NCBI RefSeq assembly: GCF_029893585.1
Contig: NZ_JARXYX010000004.1
Span: 248,001 to 312,000 of the forward strand
Reading direction: 5' to 3'
From: Streptomyces sp. LBL
GTDB taxonomy: Bacteria; Actinomycetota; Actinomycetes; Streptomycetales; Streptomycetaceae
DNA length: 64,000 bases
Shown piece after piece: positions 10,398-19,054 of this stretch. Under the pieces are notes generated by a model. It ran no database searches, was not told the origin of the DNA, and worked only from the letters and a program-made list of their open reading frames with translations. How positions within the stretch are numbered: the first letter of the stretch is position 1; each line of letters opens with the position of its first letter. The position numbers were made by a program, and so were the translations under genes.

Positions 10398-11288
10398 TCA
10401 CAGCAGTCCGACGGCGGTGTCCACGGCGGCGGCCACATCGCCGTCCGCCGGGTACAGCAGTGAACGGCCGACCACCAGGCCGCGCACGGTGGGCAGTTGC
10501 AGGGCGCCGCGCCACTTCTCGTACGCGCGGGCTTGATCCTCGGCGGTGCCACCGACCTCGCCGCCCAGGAGCACGGCGGGCAGCGTGGAGGCCGCCATCA
10601 CTTCGGCCATGTCGTCGGGGTTCTCGGTGACCGGGACCTTCAGCCAGGTGTAGGCCGAGGTGCCGCCGAGGCCGGAGGCGATGGCGATGGACTTGGTGAC
10701 GGCCTCGGCCGACAGGTCGTTGCCGAGCCTGCCCTCGTCGTCGCGGCGGCTGATGAACGGCTCCACGAAGACCGGGAGCCGGCGTGCGGCCATGTCGTCG
10801 ATGGCGCGGGCCGTGGACTCCAGCGTGGTGAGGGAGCCCGGGTCATGGTAGTCGATCCGCAGCAGCAGCTTGCCCGCGTCGAAGCCGAGGCGCTCGATGT
10901 CCTCGGGGCGGTGGCCGGTGAAGCGGTCGTCGAGTTCGAAGCTGGCGCCCTGGAGGCCGCCGCGGTTCATCGACCCCAGGACGACCTTGCCGTCGAGGGC
11001 GCCGAGCAGCAGCAGGTCGTCCAGGATGTCGGCGGTGGCGAGGACGCCGTCCACGCCGGGGCGGCTCAGCGCCAGGCAGAGGCGTTCGAGCAGGTCGACG
11101 CGGTTGGCCATGGCGAACTTGCGGTCACCGACACCGAGGGCGCCGCGTGCCGGGTGGTCGGCGGCGACGATCATCAGACGGCCGCTCGCGTCGATCAGGG
11201 GCCGGCGGGTACGCCGGGCGGCGGCCTCGGCCACGGCCTCCGGGTGGAGGGTGCGGGTGCGGACGAGGTCCGTGATGTCGATGGTCAC
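10398..11288 (-). CDS. Cgl0159-type (beta/alpha)8 protein, aldolase-like, in the iol operon
   Basis: This encodes 296 residues. It matches the actinobacterial (beta/alpha)8 family first seen as Cgl0159 in Corynebacterium inositol clusters and often mislabelled deoxyribose-phosphate aldolase. Visible features are RLMIVAADHPARGALG near residue 38, LLLRIDYHDPGS, and VVGRSLLYPADGD near the C-terminus. No iolJ gene is seen in the window, so this protein is a good candidate for the missing cleavage of 5-dehydro-2-deoxygluconate phosphate. That role is inferred from position. The GTG start overlaps the iolC stop as GTGA (11285-11288). Confidence 0.8.
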   Translation of the reverse strand: MTIDITDLVRTRTLHPEAVAEAAARRTRRPLIDASGRLMIVAADHPARGALGVGDRKFAMANRVDLLERLCLALSRPGVDGVLATADILDDLLLLGALDGKVVLGSMNRGGLQGASFELDDRFTGHRPEDIERLGFDAGKLLLRIDYHDPGSLTTLESTARAIDDMAARRLPVFVEPFISRRDDEGRLGNDLSAEAVTKSIAIASGLGGTSAYTWLKVPVTENPDDMAEVMAASTLPAVLLGGEVGGTAEDQARAYEKWRGALQLPTVRGLVVGRSLLYPADGDVAAAVDTAVGLL

Positions 11289-12235
11289 TTGACGGCTCCC
11301 GCCGCGATCGCGGTCTCGATCTCGTCCGGGGTGGGCATCGCTGACGAGCACTCCAGTCGGGAGGCGACGATGGCGCCGGCCGCGTTCGCGTGCCGCATGA
11401 TCTTCTCCAGGTCCCAGCCTTCGAGCAGACCGTGGCAGAGGGCGCCGCCGAAGGCGTCACCGGCGCCGAGTCCGTTGAGGACGGTCACCGGGAGCGGGGG
11501 CACCTCGGCCGACTCGCCCTTGTTGTTGACAGCGAGGACGCCCTTCGGTCCCTGCTTGACGACGGCGAGTTCGACACCGGCGTCCAGCAGCGCGCGGGCG
11601 GCGGCGTGCGGCTCGCGCACTCCGGTCGCCACCTCCACCTCGTCGAGGTTCCCGACGGCGACGGTGGTGTGCTTCAGGGCTTCTCGGTAGAAGGGGCGGG
11701 CCGCGTCCGGGTCGGACCAGAACATCGGACGCCAGTCCAGGTCGAAGACGGTCAGGCCGGCCTTGGCGCGGTGGGCGAGGGCCGCCAGGGTCGCCGTACG
11801 GCTGGGCTCCTCGCTCAGACCGGTGCCGGTGACCCAGAAGATCCGGGCCTCACGGATGGCGTCCAGGTCGAGCTCCTGGGCGCTGATCTCCAGGTCGGGT
11901 GCCTTGGGGCGGCGGTAGAAGTAGAGCGGGAAGTCGTCCGGCGGGAAGACCTCGCAGAAGGTGACCGGCGTGGGCAGGCCCGCGACCGGGGTGACCCAGC
12001 GGTCGTCGACGCCGAAGCCCCGCAGCTCCTCGTGCAGGTAGGTGCCGAACGGGTCGTCGCCGGTACGCGTGATCACCGCGGCGTGCCGTCCCAGGCGGGC
12101 CGCGGCCACCGCGACGTTCGTCGCCGAACCGCCGAGGAACTTGCCGAAGGTCTCCACCTGCGGCAACGGGACGCCCGTCTGCAACGGATAGAGGTCCACT
12201 CCGATCCGCCCCATGGTGATCAGGTCGTACGCCAT
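11285..12235 (-). CDS. iolC: 5-dehydro-2-deoxygluconokinase
   Basis: IolC is a 316-residue PfkB/ribokinase-family sugar kinase that phosphorylates 5-dehydro-2-deoxygluconate. The N-terminal MGRIGVDLYPLQTGVPL and GKFLGGSATNVAVAAARLG segments are typical of IolC rather than ribokinase. The PfkB anion-hole and catalytic motif GLGAGDAFGGALCHG appears near residue 255. It is the first gene of a five-gene minus-strand operon. Its promoter region is shared with the divergent iolE and contains LacI-like and GTCC-N8-GGAC elements. Confidence 0.95.
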   Translation of the reverse strand: MAYDLITMGRIGVDLYPLQTGVPLPQVETFGKFLGGSATNVAVAAARLGRHAAVITRTGDDPFGTYLHEELRGFGVDDRWVTPVAGLPTPVTFCEVFPPDDFPLYFYRRPKAPDLEISAQELDLDAIREARIFWVTGTGLSEEPSRTATLAALAHRAKAGLTVFDLDWRPMFWSDPDAARPFYREALKHTTVAVGNLDEVEVATGVREPHAAARALLDAGVELAVVKQGPKGVLAVNNKGESAEVPPLPVTVLNGLGAGDAFGGALCHGLLEGWDLEKIMRHANAAGAIVASRLECSSAMPTPDEIETAIAAGAVK

Positions 12236-12362
12236 CGAGTTCCCTTCGTGCGACGTGACGGCTCCTGGCCGCGTCGGCTCATGGCCCCGTCGGCTCCGGC
12301 CGCGTCGGCTCGTATCGGCTCTCTCAGGTTTTTAGCCCGGCGCACGCCGCCCTGTCAATACT

Positions 12363-12400
12363 TTGTCCAGACATTCGGACCAGCCCTTGACAGCGCTTAC
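12363..12400. promoter_or_regulatory. Candidate operators between iolC and iolE
   Basis: The 188-bp divergent spacer contains TTGTCCAGAC (12363-12372) inside the dyad GTCC-N8-GGAC (12365-12380), then AGCGCTTAC (12392-12400), which resembles a LacI-family half site. The same two elements in the same order occur upstream of the Gfo/Idh/MocA operon near 57.75 kb. The regulator is not proven. Confidence 0.55.
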
Positions 12401-12423
12401 CAGGCGCCCGGAAGCTGACTGTC

Positions 12424-13350
12424 ATGACGTCGTTGCCACCTCAGTCCCCATCTTCCGGTGTCTCCCGCATCCGCGTCGGATCGGCGCCCGACTCCTGGGG
12501 CGTCTGGTTCCCGGACGATCCCCAGCAGGTCCCCTGGCAGCGCTTCCTCGACGAGGTCGCGTCCTCCGGCTACGAGTGGATCGAGCTGGGCCCGTACGGG
12601 TATCTGCCGACCGACCCGGCCGTCCTCACCGAGGAGACCGCCAGGCGTGGCCTGAAGGTGTCCGCGGGCACGGTGTTCACGGGCCTGCACCACGGCGAGG
12701 CCGTCTGGGAGAAGACCTGGGCGCACGTCGCGGACAACGCGGTGCTGGCCCAGGCGATGGGCGCGTCCCATCTCGTGGTCATCCCGTCCTTCTGGCGGGA
12801 CGACAAGACCGGCGAGGTGCTGGAGCCGGACACCCTCACGCCCGAGCAGTGGCGCAATCTCACCTCGCTGACCGAGCGACTGGGCAAGGAGGTGCGGGAG
12901 CGGTACGGCCTCCAGATCGTCGTCCACCCGCACGCCGACACCCACATCGACAGCGAGGAGAACGTCGTCCGCTTCCTCGACGGGACGGACTCCGGCCTGG
13001 TGTCGCTGTGCCTGGACACCGGGCACTACGCGTACTGCGGCGGCGACAGCGTCAAGCTGATCGAGACGTACGGGGAACGGATCGGGTATCTGCACCTCAA
13101 GCAGGTGGACCCGGAGATCCTGGCGGACGTACGGGCGAACCAGGTGCCGTTCGGGCCGGCCGTCGCGCGCGGCGTGATGTGCGAACCGCCGTCGGGCGTG
13201 CCCGCGCTCGGGCCCGTGCTGGAGGCCGCGGGGAAGCTGGACGTCGATCTGTTCGCGATCGTCGAGCAGGACATGTACCCGTGCGACCCGGACCGGCCGC
13301 TGCCGATCGCACAGCGGACCCGGGCGTTTCTCCGGTCCTGCGGGGCGTAG
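12424..13350 (+). CDS. iolE: Inosose dehydratase-like TIM-barrel protein
   Basis: This encodes 308 residues with the fold of sugar phosphate isomerases/epimerases. It begins, after a short variable tail, with RVGSAPDSWGVWFPDDPQQ, the signature opening of myo-inosose-2 dehydratase, followed by GYEWIELGPYGYLP. Metal-ligand candidates are seen in VVHPHADTHID (His), CLDTGHYAYCGGD (Asp, His), YLHLKQVD (His) and VEQDMY (Glu). IolE removes water from scyllo-inosose in the second step of inositol breakdown. It is transcribed divergently from iolC and probably shares its regulator. Only the symbol, not the exact substrate, is certain. Confidence 0.88.
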   Translation: MTSLPPQSPSSGVSRIRVGSAPDSWGVWFPDDPQQVPWQRFLDEVASSGYEWIELGPYGYLPTDPAVLTEETARRGLKVSAGTVFTGLHHGEAVWEKTWAHVADNAVLAQAMGASHLVVIPSFWRDDKTGEVLEPDTLTPEQWRNLTSLTERLGKEVRERYGLQIVVHPHADTHIDSEENVVRFLDGTDSGLVSLCLDTGHYAYCGGDSVKLIETYGERIGYLHLKQVDPEILADVRANQVPFGPAVARGVMCEPPSGVPALGPVLEAAGKLDVDLFAIVEQDMYPCDPDRPLPIAQRTRAFLRSCGA

Positions 13351-13421
13351 CCCTCCGGGGGTGAGGCGTAGCCCTCCGGGGGTGAGGCGTAGCTCCCCGG
13401 GGTGAGGCGTAGCTCCCCGGG
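13347..13421. repeat. Four tandem copies of a ~20-bp GC-rich unit after iolE
   Basis: Starting at the iolE stop codon, four near-identical units GCGTAGCCCTCCGGGGGTGAG follow head to tail; the last two carry CTCCCC in place of CCCTCC. They resemble the repeats placed just after other coding ends in this window. Confidence 0.7.
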
Positions 13422-13558
13422 CGTCTGTCGGGGGCGCGGGGTCGGCCAGGGACGCCGGGGCGGATAGCGGCCCGGCTCAACAGGTCCGGGCTGTCTTGCG
13501 CATCGCGCAGCCGGTGTCAACGCGCCACGCCCCTGAATCGGCGTATGCCTTTGTGGCA

Positions 13559-13593
13559 TTCGTGTCACAAATGCCCCCTTCGTGTCACGCATG
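13559..13593 (+). promoter_or_regulatory. Direct repeat operator candidate upstream of a small HTH gene
   Basis: TTCGTGTCACNNATG occurs twice (13559-13573 and 13579-13593), exactly 20 bp apart, so both copies face the same side of the helix. They lie about 165-200 bp before the small DNA-binding gene that starts at 13756. Confidence 0.45.
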
Positions 13594-13755
13594 TCGCGAC
13601 TATGCAGGTCTTGCGTCACACCCGCGCACGGGCCCTTCCCTGGCTCCGCACGGCGTCGTTCACCGAGCGCAGGCTTTGTGATCGCCAGCGCAGTGCCCGG
13701 TACCCCCGACGGCCGCCCCCGGCCGCCGCCGCGGCACACGCAGGGAGGTGCACTC

Positions 13756-13956
13756 ATGACCGACCGAAGGCTTTGGTCCTACAAGGAGATCGCGGCGCAC
13801 ATCCGGGTGCAGCCGGACACCGTGCGGTCCTACCGCAAGCACGGTCTGCTGCCCCCGCCCGACCATGTCGAGGGCGGCAAGCCCTACTGGTACGCGGACA
13901 CGGTCCGCGCGTGGGTGGCCTCCCGCCCGGGCAACCGCGGCCGGAGAGAGGCCTGA
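13756..13956 (+). CDS. Small MerR/excisionase-like helix-turn-helix protein
   Basis: This encodes only 66 residues, nearly all of them a winged-helix DNA-binding domain. YKEIAAHIRVQPDTVRSYRKHGLLPPPD forms the helix-turn-helix with the MerR-style switch to a short wing, and KPYWYADTVRAWVASRP completes the domain. There is no effector domain, so it should act as a minimal DNA-binding protein, like the AlpA/excisionase-type proteins abundant in Streptomyces. A strong GGAGG lies 7 bases before the ATG. A perfect 15-bp hairpin follows the gene. Confidence 0.8.
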   Translation: MTDRRLWSYKEIAAHIRVQPDTVRSYRKHGLLPPPDHVEGGKPYWYADTVRAWVASRPGNRGRREA

Positions 13957-13983
13957 CCTCTTCCGGGAGGGACCTGTGCTCCG

Positions 13984-14022
13984 CACGAGGGTGGGGCACA
14001 GGTCCTCTGCCCCACCCTCGTG
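13984..14022. terminator. Bidirectional terminator hairpin
   Basis: A perfect 15-bp stem (CACGAGGGTGGGGCA at 13984-13998, its complement at 14008-14022) sits between the convergent HTH and alcohol dehydrogenase genes. Confidence 0.75.
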
Positions 14023-14056
14023 GGGGGCTGTCAGCTCCACGGACGTGCGGGGACTG

Positions 14057-15100
14057 TCAGCTCCACGGCGCGATGACCGTGACGCCCGCGCCCGGTGCCG
14101 TCCCCATCGCCGCCAGCGCGGCCGGGGTGGCGTCCAGGGTGATCCTGGACGTGACCAGCAGGTCGGGGCGGAGGACTCCCGCACGCACCAGTTCCAGCAG
14201 CGGCGGGTAGGCGTGGGCGGCCATGCCGTGGCTGCCGAGGAGTTCGAGTTCGAGGGCGATGACGCGGGCCATGGGAACCGGGGTCGCGCCCGTCGGGGAG
14301 GGCAGCAGGCCGACCTGGACGTGCCTGCCCCTGCGGCGCAGCCCGTTCACGGAGGCGGCACAGGTGGCGGGCGAGCCGAGGGCGTCGAGGGAGAGATGGG
14401 CGCCCCCGCCGGTCAGCTCGCGGATCGCCGCCGCCGTGTGCTGCGTGCGGGACGCGTCCACGCACTCCGTCGCGCCGAACTTCCGCGCCAGGTCCAGGGC
14501 GTGCGGGGAGACGTCCACCGCCACCACCCGCGCCCCCGAAGCCGCCGCGATCATCACCGCGGACAGGCCGACGCCCCCGCAGCCGTGCACCGCGACCCAC
14601 TCCCCCGCCGCGACCCGGCCCTGCTGCACCACCGCACGGAAGGCCGTGGCGAACCGGCAGCCGAGGGAGGCGGCGGTGGCGTAGGACAGGTCGTCCGGGA
14701 CGGCGATCAGGTTCACGTCGGCGTGGTCCAGCGCCACATACTGGGCGAAGGACCCCCAGTGGGTGAAGCCGGGCTGGGTCTGCCGCTCGCACACCTGCTG
14801 CTCGCCCGCCGCACAGGACGGGCAGGTGCCGCAGGCGCACACGAAGGGAACCGTCACGCGGTCGCCGGGACGCCAATGCGTCACCCGGGTCCCCGCAGCC
14901 TCGACCACGCCGGCGAGTTCGTGCCCCGGCACGTGCGGCAGCGCGACGTCCGGGTCGTGGCCCTGCCAACCGTGCCAGTCGCTGCGGCACAGCCCCGTGG
15001 CCTCGACCCGCACCACGACCCCGTGGTCCGCGGGCTCCGGGTCCGCCACCTCGCGCACCTCGGCCGGCTCCCCGTACCGCTCGAACACCACAGCCCGCAT
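14057..15100 (-). CDS. Zinc-dependent alcohol dehydrogenase
   Basis: This encodes a 347-residue medium-chain dehydrogenase. The catalytic zinc ligands are in [10 protein letters not shown] and [11 protein letters not shown] structural zinc lobe is formed by four cysteines in the [17 protein letters not shown] stretch. The NAD(P)-binding [10 protein letters not shown] lies near residue 175, followed by an acidic VVAVD strand that favours NAD. Length and motifs are complete. The substrate is unknown. It stands alone, ending at a shared terminator. Just beyond its stop, the 13-base string GTCAGCTCCACGG is repeated (14030 and 14056), which suggests a small 3' duplication. Confidence 0.92.
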   Translation of the reverse strand: MRAVVFERYGEPAEVREVADPEPADHGVVVRVEATGLCRSDWHGWQGHDPDVALPHVPGHELAGVVEAAGTRVTHWRPGDRVTVPFVCACGTCPSCAAGEQQVCERQTQPGFTHWGSFAQYVALDHADVNLIAVPDDLSYATAASLGCRFATAFRAVVQQGRVAAGEWVAVHGCGGVGLSAVMIAAASGARVVAVDVSPHALDLARKFGATECVDASRTQHTAAAIRELTGGGAHLSLDALGSPATCAASVNGLRRRGRHVQVGLLPSPTGATPVPMARVIALELELLGSHGMAAHAYPPLLELVRAGVLRPDLLVTSRITLDATPAALAAMGTAPGAGVTVIAPWS

Positions 15101-15340
15101 GAGCGCTCTCCGCTCCTTCGCCGATCACCTCTGACGGCGGCACGCTATCCGTGCGCGCCCTGCCTGTCCCAGCCGGACGGCCGCGACCCCCGGGAAAATG
15201 CCGGGCGAATATCCCCTGGCCCCAGCACCTGGTCGGTGAAGTCGGCCTGCAAGATCGCCGAACGCTCGTGGAGGTAGTCGGCGTAGCGCGACTACCTCAA
15301 CCCGTTGTCGGCAGCGTTTCCGAACCGGTGAGCCAGGCAG
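15101..15340. other. Spacer with possible coding debris
   Basis: The minus strand from about 15300 to 15200 reads as RYADYLHERSAILQADFTD, which has coding-like codon use but no start, no stop context and no full domain. It is probably part of the gene debris found in 15.2-15.8 kb. Confidence 0.3.
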
Positions 15341-15556
15341 TCACACTCCCGTCCTGCCGTCAGGGCTCATCACCACCTTCGACGGGCCCTCGCCGACCTG
15401 CAGGTCGGCGACGACTCCCCCGCGCACGGCGTCGACGACCGTGACCGTGTCCCGGCCACGGTTCGCGACCCAGAACTGCTTGCCGTCGGCGGTGAAACTG
15501 CGTCCGGTTCCGAGGAGACCGGGGATCAGCAATGGTCTCCGGCTACCCGACCACAT
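15341..15556 (-). pseudogene. Fragment of a YNCE-like beta-propeller gene
   Basis: The frame encodes about 50 recognisable residues (GRSFTADGKQFWVANRGRDT, then VTVVDAVRGGVVADLQVGEG and SKVVMSPDGRTGV), matching one and a half blades of the YVTN/YNCE beta-propeller family. A complete member would carry about seven blades and usually a signal peptide. No start codon or ribosome binding site is present, so it is a relic. Confidence 0.6.
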
Positions 15557-15588
15557 TCAACGCCGGGGGCGAGGCGCTTGTGCTGGGT

Positions 15589-15823
15589 CTACAGCTCGAT
15601 GTCGAGCCGTTCCACGTCGGTGAACTCCACGCCCAGCCCGTGCGCGCGGCTGTTGTTGGCGCGGAAATACATCTGCGCGAGGCCGTCGGCCGCGATCTGC
15701 TGGTGCTGCTGCTCGTTGGCGCCCTGCTCACGGGCGGTGAACAGGCGGTCGGCCCACTGGGGCGGCAGGGCCTGGGGTGATCACGTGGACGGCGTCAGGA
15801 GAAGAAACCTCGATCACGGACAT
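15589..15823 (-). pseudogene. Frameshifted or shortened gene remnant downstream of the ABC permease
   Basis: An ATG at 15823 begins a short peptide (MSVIEVSSPDAVHVITPGP) which then loses its frame. Another frame continues as LPPQWADRLFTAREQGANEQ and ADGLAQMYFRANNSRAHGLG, ending at a TAG (15589-15591). Both parts have coding-like codon choice, so I read this as the two ends of one gene joined by a deletion or frameshift. It would have been the last gene of the sugar ABC operon. The family is not recognised. Confidence 0.5.
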
Positions 15824-15841
15824 GACGACTTGCCGTCTCTC

Positions 15842-16678
15842 TCAGCCCTTTACCGCACCGGAAGTGAGCCCCTGGACGATGTGGCGGCTGGCGAAGGCGA
15901 ACAGCACCATCGTGGGCAGGATGGTGAGGACCGCCGCCGCAGACATCGAACCCCAGTCGATGTTGAAGCTGGAGATGAACCCGTTCAGGGCCGTGGGGAC
16001 GGTCTTGTTCCTGTCGCTGTTCATCAGCGTCACCGAGAGAAACAGCTCGTTCCAGCAGTTGACGAAGTTGAAGATGAACGCGGCGACGACCCCGGGGCGC
16101 ATCACCGGCAGCAGCACCCGGAACAGCGCCCCGAACCGGGACAGGCCGTCGATCATGGCGGCCTCCTCCAGCGCGTCCGGGATGTTCTCGAAGAAGCCGC
16201 GGAGCATCACCGTGCAGAAGGGGATGCACACGGCGATGTAGACGAGGATGAGCCCGAGCCGGTTGTCGACCAGTTTGAGGTCGGTCATCAGCAGGTACAA
16301 CGGCCCCAGCGCGATGAAGGTCGGAATCATCTGGGTGACCAGGGCGGCCATCAGCAGCGCGGACTTGGTGCGGAACTCGAAGCGGGCCAGTACGTACGCC
16401 GACAGCATCGAGATCGCCGTGGCCATCGCGCCCGCGACGGTGGCGACGAGGAGGCTGTTGGTGAGGTAGACGCCGAAGTCGGCCTTGCCGAACAGGCCGC
16501 TGTAGTTCTCCAGCGAGAAGTGCTCGGGCCAGTAGGCGATCGGGTAGGCGAAGATGTCGCCGGGCGCCTTGAGCGAGGTGATGGTGATCCAGTACAGGGG
16601 GAAGACGGTGAAGACCAGCCACAGCCCCAGGAAGGCGAACTTGATGGCCCGGCCGGCCGTGGACTCCTTGCCGATCAC
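15842..16678 (-). CDS. Carbohydrate ABC transporter permease (MalG type)
   Basis: This 278-residue inner-membrane permease has six predicted helices. The cytoplasmic EAA loop EEAAMIDGLSRFGALFRVLLP, which docks the ATPase, lies near residue 190. The PLYWITITSLKAPGDIF start is typical of the MalG/CUT1 group. It pairs with the upstream permease (4-bp ATGA overlap at 16675-16678) and the binding lipoprotein. No ATPase gene is nearby; CUT1 importers in Streptomyces usually share the common MsiK-type ATPase. The sugar is not identifiable. Confidence 0.93.
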   Translation of the reverse strand: MIGKESTAGRAIKFAFLGLWLVFTVFPLYWITITSLKAPGDIFAYPIAYWPEHFSLENYSGLFGKADFGVYLTNSLLVATVAGAMATAISMLSAYVLARFEFRTKSALLMAALVTQMIPTFIALGPLYLLMTDLKLVDNRLGLILVYIAVCIPFCTVMLRGFFENIPDALEEAAMIDGLSRFGALFRVLLPVMRPGVVAAFIFNFVNCWNELFLSVTLMNSDRNKTVPTALNGFISSFNIDWGSMSAAAVLTILPTMVLFAFASRHIVQGLTSGAVKG

Positions 16679-17673
16679 GGCTTCACCTCTCGTTTGTCGT
16701 TCCGCTTCTCGCGCGTGGCCAGAAGGTAGAAGACCGCGAACACCAGCAGCGTGGCGACCACAATGAGGCCGAGCGCCGAGGCCTTGCCGTAGTCGCCCTG
16801 CTGGGTGATCTTGATCATCCAGGTGGTCACGATATGCGTCTCGTTGTTAGGTCCGCCGCCGGTCATTCCGAAGATCAGGTCGGGGAAGTTGAAGATCCAG
16901 ATGATCCGCAGCAGCACGGTCAGCGCGAGCGTGACCCGGATGTACGGAATGGTGATCTGGAACAGCGTGCGCACCTTGCCGGCACCGTCGAGTGCCGCCG
17001 CCTCGTACAACTCGTCGGGGACGGACTGCAGCGCGGCCAGGATCATGATCGCGAAGAAGGTGACGCCGTACCAGACGTTGGCGACGAGCACGGCGAACAT
17101 CGCCTTGTGCGGGTCGGCCAGCCAGGCGACCGGCTCGTCGATCAGACCGGCCTTCTGCAGCAGGTCGTTGACGACGCCGAACTCGCTGTTGAACAGCCAG
17201 CGGAAGAGGATGCCGATGAGGAACCCGGAGATCGCCCAGGGGAAGAAGACCAGCGCCTGGTAGAGGCCGCGGAAGCGGAACCTGCGGCGCAGCCACAGGG
17301 CGAGGGCGAAGCCGATCACCAGCTGGGGCACGATCGACCCGAACACCCAGATGGCGGTGTTGGCAAGGACGGTGTCCCAGGCGGGGTCGGCGAAGACGTC
17401 GCGGAAGTTCTTCACGCCCACCCAGGAGGTGTCGGTCAGGTCCGACAGGTTCCAGTGACGGAAGGCCATCTGACTTCCGGCGATCATCGGGTAGTACGTG
17501 AAGACCGCCACGAAGATCGCGGCCGGGGCCATGAAGACGGCGATGAGGAAGCCCCGCCGGGAGGTGAACTCCGGCTTGCGGCGGCCTTGTTCGGCGTTGC
17601 GGGTGGGCGGGGCGCCTCCCTTGCGGGAGGGGCCCGCCGTGTTGGTTTTCGTCGTTGTGGACGCGGCAGGCAT
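16675..17673 (-). CDS. Carbohydrate ABC transporter permease (MalF type)
   Basis: This 332-residue permease has a disordered cytoplasmic N-terminus of about 35 residues, then six helices. The EAA loop YEAAALDGAGKVRTLFQITIP is near residue 230, and NFPDLIFGMTGGGPNNETHI is a typical periplasmic-side signature. The ATG at 17673 is chosen because AGGAG lies 8 bases before it; the longer GTG frame would run into the preceding gene. It starts 2 bases after the stop of the solute-binding gene, so the three importer genes form one operon. Confidence 0.93.
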   Translation of the reverse strand: MPAASTTTKTNTAGPSRKGGAPPTRNAEQGRRKPEFTSRRGFLIAVFMAPAAIFVAVFTYYPMIAGSQMAFRHWNLSDLTDTSWVGVKNFRDVFADPAWDTVLANTAIWVFGSIVPQLVIGFALALWLRRRFRFRGLYQALVFFPWAISGFLIGILFRWLFNSEFGVVNDLLQKAGLIDEPVAWLADPHKAMFAVLVANVWYGVTFFAIMILAALQSVPDELYEAAALDGAGKVRTLFQITIPYIRVTLALTVLLRIIWIFNFPDLIFGMTGGGPNNETHIVTTWMIKITQQGDYGKASALGLIVVATLLVFAVFYLLATREKRNDKREVKP

Positions 17674-17675
17674 GC

Positions 17676-18980
17676 CTACTTCTCCTGATCCCACTTCTTG
17701 GTCCAGTACGCGTTCCAGCCGGCCAGCAGCGCCTTGGGCGTCGTCTTGCCGAGCACCATCTTCTGCACGTCGGCGTCAGCCATCTGCTGCCACTCGGTCC
17801 ACCAGGTGACCCCGCGCGGCTGGCTGACGCTGAGGTACTTCTCCGGGTGCTCCGTCATGGTGACGTAGCTGGACCAGGGGCCGGTCTTGTAGAACGACTC
17901 CTCGGTGGCCGACTTGAGGATCGGCACCAGGCTGTTCTTCTTGGTGAAGGTCGTCGACGCCCCGCCCTCGGACAGGAACTCGACCAGCTTGACCGCCTCG
18001 GCCTTGTGCTTGCTGCCGTCCGCGATGCCCCACCCGGCGGTGGCCAGCGGCTGGACGGTCTTGCCGCTGGGTCCTGCCACCAGCGGGGCGGTGTCCCACT
18101 GGTCCTTCGCGATCGCCTTGGACTCCGCGACGGTGGCGATCACTTCGGGATCCTGGAGCAGGAAGGCCGTGGAGCCGTTGGAGAAGCCCTCGACCATCTC
18201 CGGATAGCCCCACGAGACGGACGACTTCGGCGATGCCTGCTTGAAGAGCTTGAGGTAGGTCTCCATGGCGTCGAGGGCCTCGGGGGCGGAGAAGATCGTG
18301 CTGCCGTCCTTCAGCTTGAAGCCGTTGGTGGGGTCGATCCTGTCGGCGACGTACGCCTCGATGACCGCGGTGGCGTTGCTGTTGGCGTTGGCTCCGCCGC
18401 GGAATGCGTAGCCGTACCGGCGCTTGGCCGGGTCGTGGATGGCGGAGGCCTGCTTCAGCAGTTCGTCCCAGGTGGCCGGCGGCTTGCTGAAGCCGGCCTC
18501 CTTGATCAGGTCGGTGCGGTAGAAGAGGCTCAGGCCGTAGAAGCCGTACGGGACGAAGTAGGTCTTGCCCTCGGCGTCCTCGGAAGCCTTGACGGCGTTC
18601 TCCGTCATGGCCTGCCAGCCCTTCCAGCCGGTGAGGCCCTTCTTCATGTCGTAGAGCCAGCCGTTGTTCGACCATGGGCCCACGGTGGTGTCGCGCACTT
18701 CGAGGGTGTCGACGCCGCTGCCGGACTGGAGCATCTGCTGGATCTTCTGGTCGGCCTGCTCGGTGGGCGGCGAGATCAGATTGACCTTGATCTTGGGGTT
18801 CTGCTTTTCGAAGTCCGCTATGAGGTCCTTCAGCAGGTCCGTGCGGGCGGGGTTCGTCAGGCTCTCGACCATGTTGAGGGTGACCGCTCCGCCGCCCCCA
18901 CCGCCGCTCATGGTGGAGCAGCCGGTCAGGACCAGCGCGCTGGCCGTGCCTAGGGCGAGTACTGCCGTCCTTCTTCTCAT
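17676..18980 (-). CDS. Sugar ABC transporter solute-binding lipoprotein
   Basis: This 434-residue extracellular binding protein captures the sugar for the two permeases. The signal peptide MRRRTAVLALGTASALVLTGC ends in the lipobox LTGC, so the mature N-terminus is lipid-anchored, followed by a Gly-rich linker. The body follows the family 1 (MalE-like) pattern, with LADF-type N-terminal lobe, YGFYGLSLFYRTDLIKEAGF, a PPATWDELLKQA hinge region and a C-terminal ALLAGWNAYW tail. It lies 74 bp downstream of the class V aminotransferase, with which it may be co-transcribed. Confidence 0.94.
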   Translation of the reverse strand: MRRRTAVLALGTASALVLTGCSTMSGGGGGGAVTLNMVESLTNPARTDLLKDLIADFEKQNPKIKVNLISPPTEQADQKIQQMLQSGSGVDTLEVRDTTVGPWSNNGWLYDMKKGLTGWKGWQAMTENAVKASEDAEGKTYFVPYGFYGLSLFYRTDLIKEAGFSKPPATWDELLKQASAIHDPAKRRYGYAFRGGANANSNATAVIEAYVADRIDPTNGFKLKDGSTIFSAPEALDAMETYLKLFKQASPKSSVSWGYPEMVEGFSNGSTAFLLQDPEVIATVAESKAIAKDQWDTAPLVAGPSGKTVQPLATAGWGIADGSKHKAEAVKLVEFLSEGGASTTFTKKNSLVPILKSATEESFYKTGPWSSYVTMTEHPEKYLSVSQPRGVTWWTEWQQMADADVQKMVLGKTTPKALLAGWNAYWTKKWDQEK

Positions 18981-19054
18981 TTTCGCCGACCTCTTCCTTG
19001 GATATGGCCGCGCCGGCGGCGGCTTCGGGGACAGGGGGTTGCGGTATCGCGCAG

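Noticed and set aside
14030..14068. Repeated GTCAGCTCCACGG as an attachment site
   Set aside because: The two copies are only 26 bp apart, with nothing mobile between them. A small local duplication at the gene end explains them.
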